A stretch of 64,000 nt of DNA. Origin: Phycisphaerales bacterium (GTDB taxonomy: Bacteria; Planctomycetota; Phycisphaerae; Phycisphaerales; SM1A02). The notes under the pieces are model-generated. The model worked only from the letters and a program-made list of their open reading frames with translations, did not search any database and was not told the DNA's origin. The DNA is taken from NCBI GenBank assembly GCA_028278245.1, contig JANQEQ010000097.1, positions 62,001 to 126,000 of the forward strand. Direction: 5' to 3'. Positions 40,866 through 49,318 of the stretch are shown here, piece after piece; the stretch's first letter is position 1, and the number at the start of each line of letters is the position of its first letter. The position numbers and the translations under genes are program-made.

Positions 40866-41852
40866 TTACGTTGCCGGCGTGGCCAGTGAATCGGAGTTGA
40901 CGCAGTTGACGACATCGCCCGTGTCCTTGAAATGCTTGACGACGCGGACTGCTTCATCACCCACGGCCAACTGCGCCTGGACGGTGGAAGCGCCGACGTG
41001 ATGCGTGCCGACGAAATTCGGCAAGCTGAGGATTTCACTCTCGAATGTCTTGTCCTCGGCGCGCGGTTCATCTCCGTACACGTCCAGTGCAGCACCGGCG
41101 ATCGTTCCGTCTTTCAATGCTGCCAGCAGTGCATCCTGGTCAACCACCGCTCCCCGGGTGGTATTGAGCAGGTACGCATGGCTCTGCATGAGTTTCAATG
41201 TACTTTCATTGATGAGGTGTTTTGTTGCTTCGTTGGAAGGCACGTGCAATGAAATCATGTCGCTGCGTTTGAGCACTTCGTTCATGTCAACGCGCTCAGC
41301 ATCGGGATGCTGATCGAGTTCCTCACAGGGAACGACATCGTGGTAGAGAATCTTCATGTCAAACGCGATTGCGCGACGGGCAACGAGTTTGCCGATCTGT
41401 CCCACACCGATGAGGCCAAGTGTTCTGCCTTTGAGTCCCCGGCCGAGTTTGGCCCAGGATTTCTTGGCCCACTTGCCTTCGCGAAGTTCCTGGGTCTGCT
41501 GCGGGATTCGGCGATCCAGCGCGACCATGAAGCCCAGTGTCAGTTCAGCTACGGCGGCGGAGTTCATGCCCGGGCAGTTGGCCACGGCAATTCCGCGCTG
41601 GCCCGCAGCAGCGGTGTCGATCGTGTCATAGCCGGCACCGGCTCGGATGATAAGCTTCAGATTCTCACCTGCTGCACTCACCTCACCGGGTACTTTCGTT
41701 GAGCGAACAATCAAAATGTCCGGATTGATTTCCTTGATAGTGTCGCCCAGTTGATCGGTTGTGAGATCGGGCTGAAATGTGATGGTGCATCCGGCTTCGT
41801 TGAGGGCGTCGATGCCGGCTTGCTCGAATTTGTCTGCAATGAGGATCTTCAT
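40866..41852 (-). CDS. serA: D-3-phosphoglycerate dehydrogenase (short form)
   Basis: 328 residues. It oxidises 3-phosphoglycerate to 3-phosphohydroxypyruvate, the first step of serine synthesis. The NAD loop is LGLIGVGQIGKLVA, the substrate Arg is in IIRAGAGYDTID, the Glu in LDVYGDEPR, and the catalytic His in GTHHVGAST (family THHGAST). The protein stops after the catalytic domain and lacks the C-terminal ACT or ASB domains that give serine feedback in longer forms. The operon partner is serC, which makes this role more likely than a general 2-hydroxyacid dehydrogenase. Confidence 0.92.
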   Translation of the reverse strand: MKILIADKFEQAGIDALNEAGCTITFQPDLTTDQLGDTIKEINPDILIVRSTKVPGEVSAAGENLKLIIRAGAGYDTIDTAAAGQRGIAVANCPGMNSAAVAELTLGFMVALDRRIPQQTQELREGKWAKKSWAKLGRGLKGRTLGLIGVGQIGKLVARRAIAFDMKILYHDVVPCEELDQHPDAERVDMNEVLKRSDMISLHVPSNEATKHLINESTLKLMQSHAYLLNTTRGAVVDQDALLAALKDGTIAGAALDVYGDEPRAEDKTFESEILSLPNFVGTHHVGASTVQAQLAVGDEAVRVVKHFKDTGDVVNCVNSDSLATPAT

Positions 41853-42064
41853 GTGAAGGCTCCGGAAACGGTGTTCAGGGAAAAGCCCGAAGTGTCCAAA
41901 CGTCTGAAGAGATACTTCGGGATCGATAACTGCTGTGGCGGGATTCTATCGCTCTGAGAGGTGTGAAGCCGCTTTCATCAGGGAAAAATCCAGCGGTTTT
42001 CTTATTCAAGGGGAGGGGAAGATCAGCACATGAAAGCAATCAATAAAATCCTGGAAATACAGGA

Positions 42065-43294
42065 CTAATCCAGGGTATGCACAAACAGGCCACTACGGAG
42101 TTTTGGCTCAAACCATGTCGATTTGGGAGGCATAATCATGCCCGCATCGGCGACACCCAGGAGTTGATCCACCGTGGTGGGATACATGGAAATACCGACG
42201 GCATAGCCACCTTCATTGACCCGGCGTTCCAGTTCCCCGGTGCCCCGAATCCCGCCGACAAAATCGATGCGATGATCGGTGCGGGGATCAGTGATCTCGA
42301 AAATCGGCGAGAGAACATGGTTCTGGAGCAGAGCCACATCCAGAGAATCAACAGCATGACTACGGTCAATCAGATCTTCATTCAGTTCGAGACTATGCCA
42401 CTGCTGATCGAGGTAAAAGCAGAAGACTCCCGGACGATCGGGTTGTGCATTATCGGTTTGGCTGAGCTTCCCCAGTGCGGCAAGTTGGTTCAGAACGTCC
42501 TGCGCTGAGTGCTGCCCGAGGTCTTTGATTACGCGGTTGTAGGACAGGATATTCAACTGTTGCGCCGGGAAGAGAACGGTGAGGAACCAGTTGTATTCCT
42601 CCTCGCCGGTGTGGTTTGGATTGTTTGCCCGTCGTTCCGCACCGGCGCGGGCAGCGGAAGCTGAACGGTGATGACCGTCGGCGACATACGCACAATCGAG
42701 CTTGGAAAATGCATCGACATAAGCCTGCGGATTACTCGCGATCCAGACCGTGTGCGTGATGCCGTCGGGCGCATCGAAGTGGTAGAGCGGCCGTTCGTGA
42801 ATATCATGATCGACGAGCTTGTTGATCTCATCAGAATCACGATAGGTCAGGAATACCGGTCCGGTATTGGCGTTGAGTGTGACCACATGCCGGGTTCGGT
42901 CGTCCTCCTTTTCCTTGCGTGTCTTTTCGTGCTTTTTGATGATGTCATTGGCATAATCATCTATGTGGCAGCAGCCGACCAGCCCCACCTGAGATCGCCC
43001 GTCCATGACCTGGCGGTAGAGGTAAAGCTGTGGTTGCGATTCGGTGATGAATGTGCCGTCCTCGGCCAGACGGTCCAGATTCTCGCGGGCTTTGGCATAC
43101 ACCTGATCGTCATAGAGATCCGTACCTTCGGGCAGGTCGATTTCCGGCCGAACCACATGGAGGAAGCTGAGGGGGTTATCTGCCGCAAGTTCCCGCGCTT
43201 CTGCCGTGTTGACCACGTCATACGGCACGGAAGCGACACGGGCGGCAAGGCTGGGTTCGGGACGCAGTGCGGCAAACGGCTTGATGCGAAGCAT
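42065..43294 (-). CDS. DUF1015 family protein
   Basis: 409 residues from ATG 43294 (GGGAGAT upstream), where the family homology starts. Conserved pieces: RIKPFAALRPEP...VASVPYDVV at the start (family p..alRp....vasPPYDVi), FLHVVRPEIDLPEG, IIKKHEKTRKEKEDDR (family HE.T...k..dR), and AYVADGHHRSASAA (family DGHHRyeaa). The enzyme activity is not established. In many bacteria it is found beside serA and serC, as here, where it lies 212 bases upstream on the same strand. That neighbourhood hints at a role linked to serine or 3-phosphoglycerate metabolism; this is inference. Confidence 0.88.
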   Translation of the reverse strand: MLRIKPFAALRPEPSLAARVASVPYDVVNTAEARELAADNPLSFLHVVRPEIDLPEGTDLYDDQVYAKARENLDRLAEDGTFITESQPQLYLYRQVMDGRSQVGLVGCCHIDDYANDIIKKHEKTRKEKEDDRTRHVVTLNANTGPVFLTYRDSDEINKLVDHDIHERPLYHFDAPDGITHTVWIASNPQAYVDAFSKLDCAYVADGHHRSASAARAGAERRANNPNHTGEEEYNWFLTVLFPAQQLNILSYNRVIKDLGQHSAQDVLNQLAALGKLSQTDNAQPDRPGVFCFYLDQQWHSLELNEDLIDRSHAVDSLDVALLQNHVLSPIFEITDPRTDHRIDFVGGIRGTGELERRVNEGGYAVGISMYPTTVDQLLGVADAGMIMPPKSTWFEPKLRSGLFVHTLD

Positions 43295-43492
43295 GAGGTA
43301 TCTCCCAGGGCGAAAAAACAAATACTGGAAAAAGGGCCGAATAGTGTAGGACAGCAGGTCAGCCGGCGTAAAGACACGCAGATGCAGCTTAATTCACGGA
43401 ATTATCGGTTCGGAGTGAAGGTGGCTATCCAACCGGCCGAAATGTACGTGGTGGAGAGAAGATGGTCCGGCTCTTAGAACAGGAGTAAACCC

Positions 43493-43834
43493 GTGAACAC
43501 GGTCGGGAACCTTACCGAGCAGACCGAAGATCTCAATGATGCCCCGTTGAAATTCGAAAGGCGACGCGCTGAACGCTGGCCGATGGATGGCGCTGCGTCG
43601 GCATTCCGCCTGACCGGAGACAGCTTTGGTCTCATGCATGATCTGGTGGTCAATGATTATTCCCAGGGCGGCGTGGGGGTGATCAGCGAATCACCCATCG
43701 AACCGGGTACGTTGATCTCGATCGGGTTTCAACAGCCCGGCGTGGTCGCACGACGCGGCGTGGTCAGACGTTGTCAACCGTGTGGGAAAGGTTATCGGGT
43801 GGGAGTTCAGTTTGAACTCCGCCAGGCAGCTTGA
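43493..43834 (+). CDS. PilZ-domain protein (c-di-GMP receptor)
   Basis: 113 residues from GTG 43493 with AGGAG upstream. PilZ marks: FERRRAERWPM for the RxxxR loop and VNDYSQGGVGVI for the D/NxSxxG strand, then RRCQPCGKGYRVGVQFE closing the barrel. It would bind cyclic di-GMP. It stands just before the pilus operon but is separated from it by a strong terminator at 43882, so it is a neighbour rather than an operon member. It may act on the pilus, as PilZ proteins do in other bacteria. It is a paralogue in type only of the 20545 product. Confidence 0.82.
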   Translation: MNTVGNLTEQTEDLNDAPLKFERRRAERWPMDGAASAFRLTGDSFGLMHDLVVNDYSQGGVGVISESPIEPGTLISIGFQQPGVVARRGVVRRCQPCGKGYRVGVQFELRQAA

Positions 43835-43881
43835 AGGAATATTGCTTGGTTAGCAGGCGGCGCTTTCCGGACGGAAGAGAG

Positions 43882-43930
43882 AACCGCAATTTGTCAGCGC
43901 AAGGAAGCGCTGTTCGAATTGCGGTTTTTT
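43882..43930 (+). terminator. Intrinsic terminator after the PilZ gene
   Basis: A long hairpin: AACCGCAATT and AATTGCGGTT as outer arms, CAGCGC/GCGCTG as inner arms, then TTTTTT. It isolates the PilZ gene from the pilus operon. Confidence 0.9.
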
Positions 43931-44305
43931 GCAGGTGCGATAACCCAATTCGTCCCAACACTTTCTATCAGGATCCCGATCCCTGTTCGATCAAACCTGT
44001 CAGACAAGAGATATGAGAACAAAGGATGACGCAGACTCTGCGTTTTATTACGGCGCGAATGGTCCCAACTGCATGTTCTTGCTCGACATGTCCTTGCCGA
44101 AAGCCGATAGGAATCGTGAACTTCATTCTGGCACCTGTGAGATCCGCTCGGTGCGGGCTGCAGGAAATTGAAACTATGGCCCAGTGAGGAGTTGAAGGCA
44201 GCTGAGTGAAGCACAACTCAGTTCATTCCAGGTAAGGGAGGGACGAAGCGGCGGATCGTGACGCCCAGCCCACTAACAACGACGAAGTCAGTCGAAGGAG
44301 TACGC

Positions 44306-44665
44306 ATGATGCGGTATCGAGCACAACGAGCATTTACACTTATTGAAATTCTGATTGTGGTGGTCATTCTCGGCATTCTGGCAGCCATCGTCATCCCGCA
44401 GTTCACCTCTGCGTCCGATGATGCAGCACAAAGTTCAGCCAAGTCCCACCTCCAGACCGTCCGAGCCCAGATACAACTGTACAAGTTCGAGAATGGTGGA
44501 TTCCCTGCAACGATCGACCTTTTGGTTCCCAATTATCTCCAGCAGGATCCGGAAGACGATGTGTCAATTGGTGACTATACCTTCACCTACACCTATGTTG
44601 CAGATCCTGAGTCGGGGACATTCATGTGTGATCAGCATGATACGGAAGAAGAAGGTATCTGGTAA
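44306..44665 (+). CDS. Type IV pilin / major pseudopilin
   Basis: 119 residues from ATG 44306, with GAAGGAG 6 bases upstream. The short basic leader MMRYRAQRA ends at an A-FTLIE prepilin peptidase site (Ala at -1 instead of the commoner Gly), followed by the hydrophobic assembly helix (ILIVVVILGILAAIVIPQF). The mature domain is GspG-like (SAKSHLQTVRAQIQLYKFEN, LVPNYLQQDP). It is the first gene of the pilus/secretion operon, and a hairpin directly after it (44704) suggests that it is made in larger amounts than what follows, as fits a main subunit. Confidence 0.88.
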   Translation: MMRYRAQRAFTLIEILIVVVILGILAAIVIPQFTSASDDAAQSSAKSHLQTVRAQIQLYKFENGGFPATIDLLVPNYLQQDPEDDVSIGDYTFTYTYVADPESGTFMCDQHDTEEEGIW

Positions 44666-44703
44666 ACCATCGTGATGACTGCACGGGGATGATATGTAAC
44701 AAC

Positions 44704-44739
44704 GAATTCTGGCGCGGTAACGCGCCAGGATTCTTTATC
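44704..44739 (+). terminator. Hairpin between two pilin genes (partial terminator)
   Basis: The arms CTGGCGCG and CGCGCCAG, extended by GAATT/GATTC, enclose a four-base loop and are followed by TTTATCT. Its weak T tail suggests partial read-through into the rest of the operon. Confidence 0.65.
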
Positions 44740-44790
44740 TGTGTAATCCCTGAATTCATCGTTGTGAGGCTCTACTGATATGAGAGGAGC

Positions 44791-45129
44791 ATGATGAAGA
44801 AACAGATAGTACGTATCAAATACAAAGCATTCACACTCATCGAAGTTCTCATTGTTGTGTTGATCGTGGCTATTCTCGCGGCCATCGTCGTGGCTCATTA
44901 CATCGACATTATTGACGATTCCGAGGAATCAGCCGTTAGGACTCAACTCCAGGTGTTACGCACAGAGATTGGCCGTTACCTTTTTTATGAGAATGAATAT
45001 CCCCCCGATTTGGACACCCTGCATACCGCAGAGTACATCTCCAGCCCGCCGGAGCATCCCGGGGAGGGTGAATGGGTCTATGACGCGGAAACAGGAGAAT
45101 TGCTCTCCAGTGTTGATGAAAACTGGTAG
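44791..45129 (+). CDS. Type IV pilin-like protein
   Basis: 112 residues. The leader MMKKQIVRIKYKA ends at A-FTLIE, followed by a hydrophobic helix (VLIVVLIVAILAAIVVAHYI). The compact domain is related to the 44306 product (VRTQLQVLRTEIGRYLFYEN, PDLDTLHTAEYI). It is shorter and lacks the acidic end, so it is a second pilin or minor subunit. GAGAGGAGC precedes the start. Confidence 0.85.
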   Translation: MMKKQIVRIKYKAFTLIEVLIVVLIVAILAAIVVAHYIDIIDDSEESAVRTQLQVLRTEIGRYLFYENEYPPDLDTLHTAEYISSPPEHPGEGEWVYDAETGELLSSVDENW

Positions 45130-45231
45130 GGGAGCGCAACCGGTAAGGTTCAACACCAATCAGGAGGAAATGGCAATTTGGGGGAGGCACGGAGGCTGAC
45201 TGTTTGTCATGTTTAATTCCAGGAGCGGTGC

Positions 45232-45963
45232 ATGGCAAGAACCTGTGATCCAACTCCGATGACCCATCCTACTCCAGGCACATGCTTGGCCGTAGGAGGT
45301 TTTCGGCGCAAGCATCGGCTCGGCTCGGCAATGTCGGCAGTGTTGCTGTTCATGTGTTGCGGGAGTTTGCTGGCAGTGGTCACCATGACCGCTCAGCCAA
45401 AATTTCTCTTTGCTGATGCTAAGGCACCAACCCCGAGCATTGCAGCGCATCCGCAGAACCAGAGGATTATCGAAGCACTGGCTACGCTTATCGGCAGTAG
45501 TGTGGAAGTGATGGCTGTGCATCAGCGTGGACCGACCCCTTACTTTGAAATCGTCCTGTGGATGGAGGATACGCGCAATCCCGGGCAGATTGATCCCGAG
45601 GAAGTAGCCGTGTTGTGTCACAGCGAGATTCTATGGACGATCACGTACTATCGCCTGGAAGGGTCGATGTCACCTGATGAGTATTTACAAAGCGACTCAT
45701 TCTTCTGGTGCCGTGAAGGATTGAGCCAACCGGCATTCTGCAACTGGTGGCGCACGCAAAGCATGGTTGAGCCAAAGGTCATTGCAGTGGGGATATCGGA
45801 CTTACATTGTGAGCAGATGGAAGAGGGTGATAACAATACATCTCTCCTGCGGATCTCACTCACTTGGGCGGCAGATTCGACCGATGGTCCAGACGAGGCG
45901 TCGGTCTTTGTGGACGTTTTATTGTCCCCGGAAGGCGCTCAAGGAGTTTCTGCAGATGCGTAA
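45232..45963 (+). CDS. Hypothetical membrane-anchored protein of the pilus operon
   Basis: 243 residues from ATG 45232, with AGGAG about 7 bases upstream. It has a basic N-terminus and one membrane helix (MSAVLLFMCCGSLLAVVTM, about residues 34-52). A soluble domain follows (IEALATLIGSSVEVMAVHQR, YFEIVLWMEDTRNPGQIDPE, EILWTITYYRLEG). There is no prepilin site. I recognise no family. It sits between the pilins and the pseudopilin and overlaps the next gene by 8 bases, so it is likely an accessory envelope component of this machine. Confidence 0.7.
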   Translation: MARTCDPTPMTHPTPGTCLAVGGFRRKHRLGSAMSAVLLFMCCGSLLAVVTMTAQPKFLFADAKAPTPSIAAHPQNQRIIEALATLIGSSVEVMAVHQRGPTPYFEIVLWMEDTRNPGQIDPEEVAVLCHSEILWTITYYRLEGSMSPDEYLQSDSFFWCREGLSQPAFCNWWRTQSMVEPKVIAVGISDLHCEQMEEGDNNTSLLRISLTWAADSTDGPDEASVFVDVLLSPEGAQGVSADA

Positions 45964-46255
45964 ACGACAACTGAATTATCTGAACTTCATCCTTACGGTG
46001 AATGCTGTATTGCTCCTGGCCATAGCCTGGGGGAATGTGGCAGAGCAGCCGATGCTTTCACAGGCTGCCGAAGCTGATACGCGCCGATTCGTTGTACCCA
46101 ATGCAGCGGATCAGCGGCAGAAGATGATTGATGCTTTGAAGGGCGTGCGGCAATCCGTGAACGAACAGACACGATTGCTGGAAAGCGGCAAAGTGAAGGT
46201 TGAAGTGACCAATCTCGATGAGGTGCGGGTTGAAATAAACCAGGGAGGAGGTTGA
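45956..46255 (+). CDS. Small membrane-anchored hypothetical protein of the pilus operon
   Basis: 99 residues from ATG 45956, selected because AAGGAG stands 10 bases upstream and a membrane helix follows (YLNFILTVNAVLLLAIAW, about residues 7-24). Longer frames reading back to 45767 overlap the previous gene. The remainder is short and charged with a likely helix (DQRQKMIDALKGVRQSVNEQ) and ends in a beta-like tail (VEVTNLDEVRVEINQ). Family unknown. Translation is coupled to the gene before it. Confidence 0.65.
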   Translation: MRKRQLNYLNFILTVNAVLLLAIAWGNVAEQPMLSQAAEADTRRFVVPNAADQRQKMIDALKGVRQSVNEQTRLLESGKVKVEVTNLDEVRVEINQGGG

Positions 46256-46278
46256 GGGCGGAGGCCGGAGACGTCGTC

Positions 46279-46854
46279 ATGGCTATCAATCGTTCATGTC
46301 ATCGCAACCGGGGTTATGCGTATACCCTGATTGAAGTATTGATCGTGGTCACACTTCTGGGTCTGGCCAGTGCGTTGCTGATTCCCTATCTCGTTCACGG
46401 CGACAGCATGCAGCTCCAGGCCGCAGTTCGGCATGTGGTGGCCGATATCAGTTTCGCGCAGTCCGATGCCCTGTCGCACCAGGAGTATCGACGAGTACAT
46501 TTTTACGATGACGGCAGTGGATATTGCCTGGTGCGGGTTGATCAGGCTGACATCGGATCAGAATTTGACGCGGAAACCGCGGATTACATTCACGATCCCA
46601 TCGCGCCCGGACATGAAGCCGGCCACTACATTTTCGATCTGTCAACGGAAGAAGGATTCGATGGTGTTTCCATCACCGATGTTGATATCGACGGTGATGA
46701 CGGACACGATCTGTATTTCGATCCCCTGGGGGGAACTGTGATGACCGGGGGTGTGCCGGGGATCGGGGGAACCATTAAGATCACTGCAGGTGAAGATACT
46801 TATGAGATTGATATTGCTCCGTTCACCGGGAAGTTAACGGTAACGCTGCAATAA
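46279..46854 (+). CDS. GspH/FimT-like pseudopilin
   Basis: 191 residues from ATG 46279; the frame is open back to 46252. A basic leader (MAINRSCHRNRGYA) is followed by a prepilin site A-YTLIE and a hydrophobic helix (VLIVVTLLGLASALLIPYLV). The mature part has the GspH order: VVADISFAQSDALSHQEYRR, then several beta strands, ending GKLTVTLQ. It would form part of a pseudopilus or pilus tip. Tyr at +1 is a permitted variant. Confidence 0.82.
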   Translation: MAINRSCHRNRGYAYTLIEVLIVVTLLGLASALLIPYLVHGDSMQLQAAVRHVVADISFAQSDALSHQEYRRVHFYDDGSGYCLVRVDQADIGSEFDAETADYIHDPIAPGHEAGHYIFDLSTEEGFDGVSITDVDIDGDDGHDLYFDPLGGTVMTGGVPGIGGTIKITAGEDTYEIDIAPFTGKLTVTLQ

Positions 46855-46909
46855 CCGATTCAGGGAAGGCATACGAAGAATTGATAAATAACAATCACGG
46901 GAGATTAAC

Positions 46910-48073
46910 GTGCTAGCGGGAAGATTTTCATCTTCGATGGGACTGGTTGGGGTGGATTATGGCTCTGATGCCATGAAGTTTCTTCAATTGCGCGAGCATC
47001 AGGAGCAATTGCAGGTCATCGGTGCAACGGTTTGTGATTTAGGGAGTGTGACGGAGGGATCACGCCCCGGCTCCGATTTGAGTGAGTCGATTCGCAGTAC
47101 TTTTAATGCAGGAGGTTTTACCGGTCGGCGATGTGCGGTGAATCTGCCTAGAGACGATGTGTATGTTCAGTCACTGCGACTTCCTGTTATGTCTGATGTG
47201 GAACTGCGCCAGGCGATTCAATGGGAAGCTTCACAACGATTTGATCTGGAACATGAGGATGTCAAGGCGGACTTCATTCGTACAGGTGCCCTGGGGCAAA
47301 GCGGAGAGAAGCGAGAGGAAATCCTTTTAATCGCTGCATCCCAGAAAAAAATACTGCAGCGACTGGAACCGTTGGTGGAAGGGGGATTGCGACCTGTTCG
47401 TGTGGAGACGAATTTCACTGCGATAGCGCGCACTTTTGGGAGGCGTTGCCGCAGGATGGGAGATCGCAGCATCGTCCGAGCGATTGTGGAGGTCGGATCA
47501 TCCGGCTCGATGGTGATTGTGCTTCAGGGCGATCAGATCGCTTTCTGCAAACCGATCCGGATCGGCGGCACGAAATTCAATACTGCAGTCGCTGAACACC
47601 TGCAAATGGAAGTGTCTGCTGCGGCAGAGTTGCGCGCGGGACGCATGCGTCAGATGAATGCAGTTGACACGGGAGAAGTCCATCTCGATGAGTCAACTGA
47701 TCGTGCCATTTATGAAGCGGTTCGGCCGCTGTTCCGTGATTTAACCAAGGAAGTTGTGTTGTGTCTGCGTCACTATGGCGTGACATTCCGTGGCCGTCCA
47801 CCAGATCAGATCATTCTGACCGGAGGTGAGGGAATGGAACCCCGGCTAGATCAGATCCTTGCTGAAGGCAGCGGTATTCAAGTTCAGTTCGATGACGCAG
47901 CCGGCACGATGGAATCGGTGATGGGCCAGATCGGCAAGACCATCAATCGAGGGGGCGGCCTCAGCGGTTCCTGGGTTGTGGCAACGGGATTGAGTATGCG
48001 CGGAATTCGCGCTCAAACCACGCTTGAAGAAGACGGCGGCACTGCCGTGCAAACGAGAAAGGAAGCGGCATGA
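46910..48073 (+). CDS. pilM: Type IV pilus assembly protein PilM
   Basis: 387 residues from a GTG start with GGGAGA upstream. An actin-like ATPase fold at the cytoplasmic face of the inner membrane. Family marks: LVGVDYGSDAMKFLQL (phosphate 1, usually DIGsssvKlv.L), AVNLPRDDVYVQSLRLP, LRQAIQWEASQRFD (family ei..ai..ea...iP), RAIVEVGSSGSMVIV (phosphate 2), and IILTGGEGMEP (adenosine motif). PilM binds the short cytoplasmic end of PilN, encoded next with a 4-base overlap. Confidence 0.9.
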   Translation: MLAGRFSSSMGLVGVDYGSDAMKFLQLREHQEQLQVIGATVCDLGSVTEGSRPGSDLSESIRSTFNAGGFTGRRCAVNLPRDDVYVQSLRLPVMSDVELRQAIQWEASQRFDLEHEDVKADFIRTGALGQSGEKREEILLIAASQKKILQRLEPLVEGGLRPVRVETNFTAIARTFGRRCRRMGDRSIVRAIVEVGSSGSMVIVLQGDQIAFCKPIRIGGTKFNTAVAEHLQMEVSAAAELRAGRMRQMNAVDTGEVHLDESTDRAIYEAVRPLFRDLTKEVVLCLRHYGVTFRGRPPDQIILTGGEGMEPRLDQILAEGSGIQVQFDDAAGTMESVMGQIGKTINRGGGLSGSWVVATGLSMRGIRAQTTLEEDGGTAVQTRKEAA

Positions 48074-48753
48074 GGCAACACTCCGTCGATCTGCTGCCGG
48101 ATTCCATCCGTCTGTGTAATCAGGCGGGGATGCGCATGGGGCGGTGGTTGATGCTCATGATCGGGACATCGCTTCTGGTCGTGGCTCTGGTAACACATTC
48201 AAGAATTCAATTACAGTCGTCACATGAAGCATTAGTAGTCGCGGAGTCTCAGGCAAATCAGGCTCTGGCCGTTGAACAGCGTGCGCAGGATCTTCGCTCT
48301 ATTCTGCAGGCGGGGCGAGATGAGATCGAGCACTATCAAACACTGGCTTTCCCGCTTGAAATAAGCACTGTTCTGTCAACTTTGATCAACCGATTACCTG
48401 AAAGCGTATCACTCGATCGTATTGACTTTGATGCAGGCTCTCGGTGTCGAACGCGCTCGATCAGAAGTAAGGGTGAAGTTGACTCAGATGAAACCATCCC
48501 TCGGGTGTTGACTGGAGAAATAGCCGGTTTCGCTGCCAGTGATTTGCAGATTGCGGAACTCGTCGCAGCGCTGGAAAGCACACCGCCGTTTCGAGACGTC
48601 AGCATGGACTTCAGCCGCACCCGAGCGGTTCGCAGCAAATTAGCCCGTGAGTTTCGCTTGAGTTTTCACATTGACCTTGATGTTCGATACACAATCTCCA
48701 CGGTTTCCTCACTTCGGTGGGTGACCGGTCAGGAGGTGGAAGATGTCCAATAA
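48070..48753 (+). CDS. pilN: PilN-like inner-membrane protein
   Basis: 227 residues. The short cytoplasmic N-terminus (VDLLPDSIR) resembles the PilM-binding INLLP motif. One membrane helix follows (WLMLMIGTSLLVVALV, about 27-43), then a coiled coil, then a fold seen in PilN (INRLPESVSLDRIDFDAGS, DLQIAELVAALESTPPFRDV). It overlaps pilM by 4 bases and pilO by 11. Confidence 0.85.
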   Translation: MRQHSVDLLPDSIRLCNQAGMRMGRWLMLMIGTSLLVVALVTHSRIQLQSSHEALVVAESQANQALAVEQRAQDLRSILQAGRDEIEHYQTLAFPLEISTVLSTLINRLPESVSLDRIDFDAGSRCRTRSIRSKGEVDSDETIPRVLTGEIAGFAASDLQIAELVAALESTPPFRDVSMDFSRTRAVRSKLAREFRLSFHIDLDVRYTISTVSSLRWVTGQEVEDVQ

Positions 48754-49318
48754 TCGTCACCTTCTCTTTCTTGTTATGGCGCTGTGCCTTACGGTCATTG
48801 TCGGTGGGGGATTCCTTATTATCCCGGCATATCACCAGGCCAATCAGAACAAATCGAAAACTGAAAAGCTCAGAGCCAAGATCACCGGCCTGGCAAATCA
48901 GACGATGACCGTGACTCAGTTGGCGGATGCAGTATCGGAAATGAATGAGCGTCTTGATCGGGAATTGAAAGTGATTCCCGAAGTTCCGGACATGGCATCA
49001 TTAATGCGAAAACTTTCGATGCCTGTGGATGGCGTCACGATCCAGGATCAGACCTTTACTGCCGGTTCACCAAATCCCGCAATACCGGGTGAAGAGGAAG
49101 GCGCACGATCCATGCCGCTCACCATCGACATGGTTGGGAGGTTTGATTCAGTGTTTGCCCTGATCAGGGCGGCTGAGTCCATGGACCGTCTGTTGCGTGT
49201 GAGTTCGGTTCGTATGGAAATCGATCACGACTGTGAGAATGCAGAGATCCGATTTGTCACGGCCTCAGTTGGTCTGGATGCAATCTTTGAACCTGTTGCG
49301 GAAGGGGAGGTGCACTGA
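48743..49318 (+). CDS. pilO: PilO-like inner-membrane protein
   Basis: 191 residues. One membrane helix (LFLVMALCLTVIVGGGFLII), a coiled coil (KTEKLRAKITGLANQ), then the small alpha/beta domain of PilO (MASLMRKLSMPVDGVTIQDQ, MPLTIDMVGRFDSVFALI). PilO pairs with PilN in the alignment subcomplex that links motor to secretin. The stop overlaps the next start (TGATG). Confidence 0.83.
   Translation: MSNNRHLLFLVMALCLTVIVGGGFLIIPAYHQANQNKSKTEKLRAKITGLANQTMTVTQLADAVSEMNERLDRELKVIPEVPDMASLMRKLSMPVDGVTIQDQTFTAGSPNPAIPGEEEGARSMPLTIDMVGRFDSVFALIRAAESMDRLLRVSSVRMEIDHDCENAEIRFVTASVGLDAIFEPVAEGEVH

Noticed and set aside
42668-43477. 269-residue plus-strand ORF opposite the DUF1015 gene
   Set aside because: Shadow of a strongly recognised family on the other strand.
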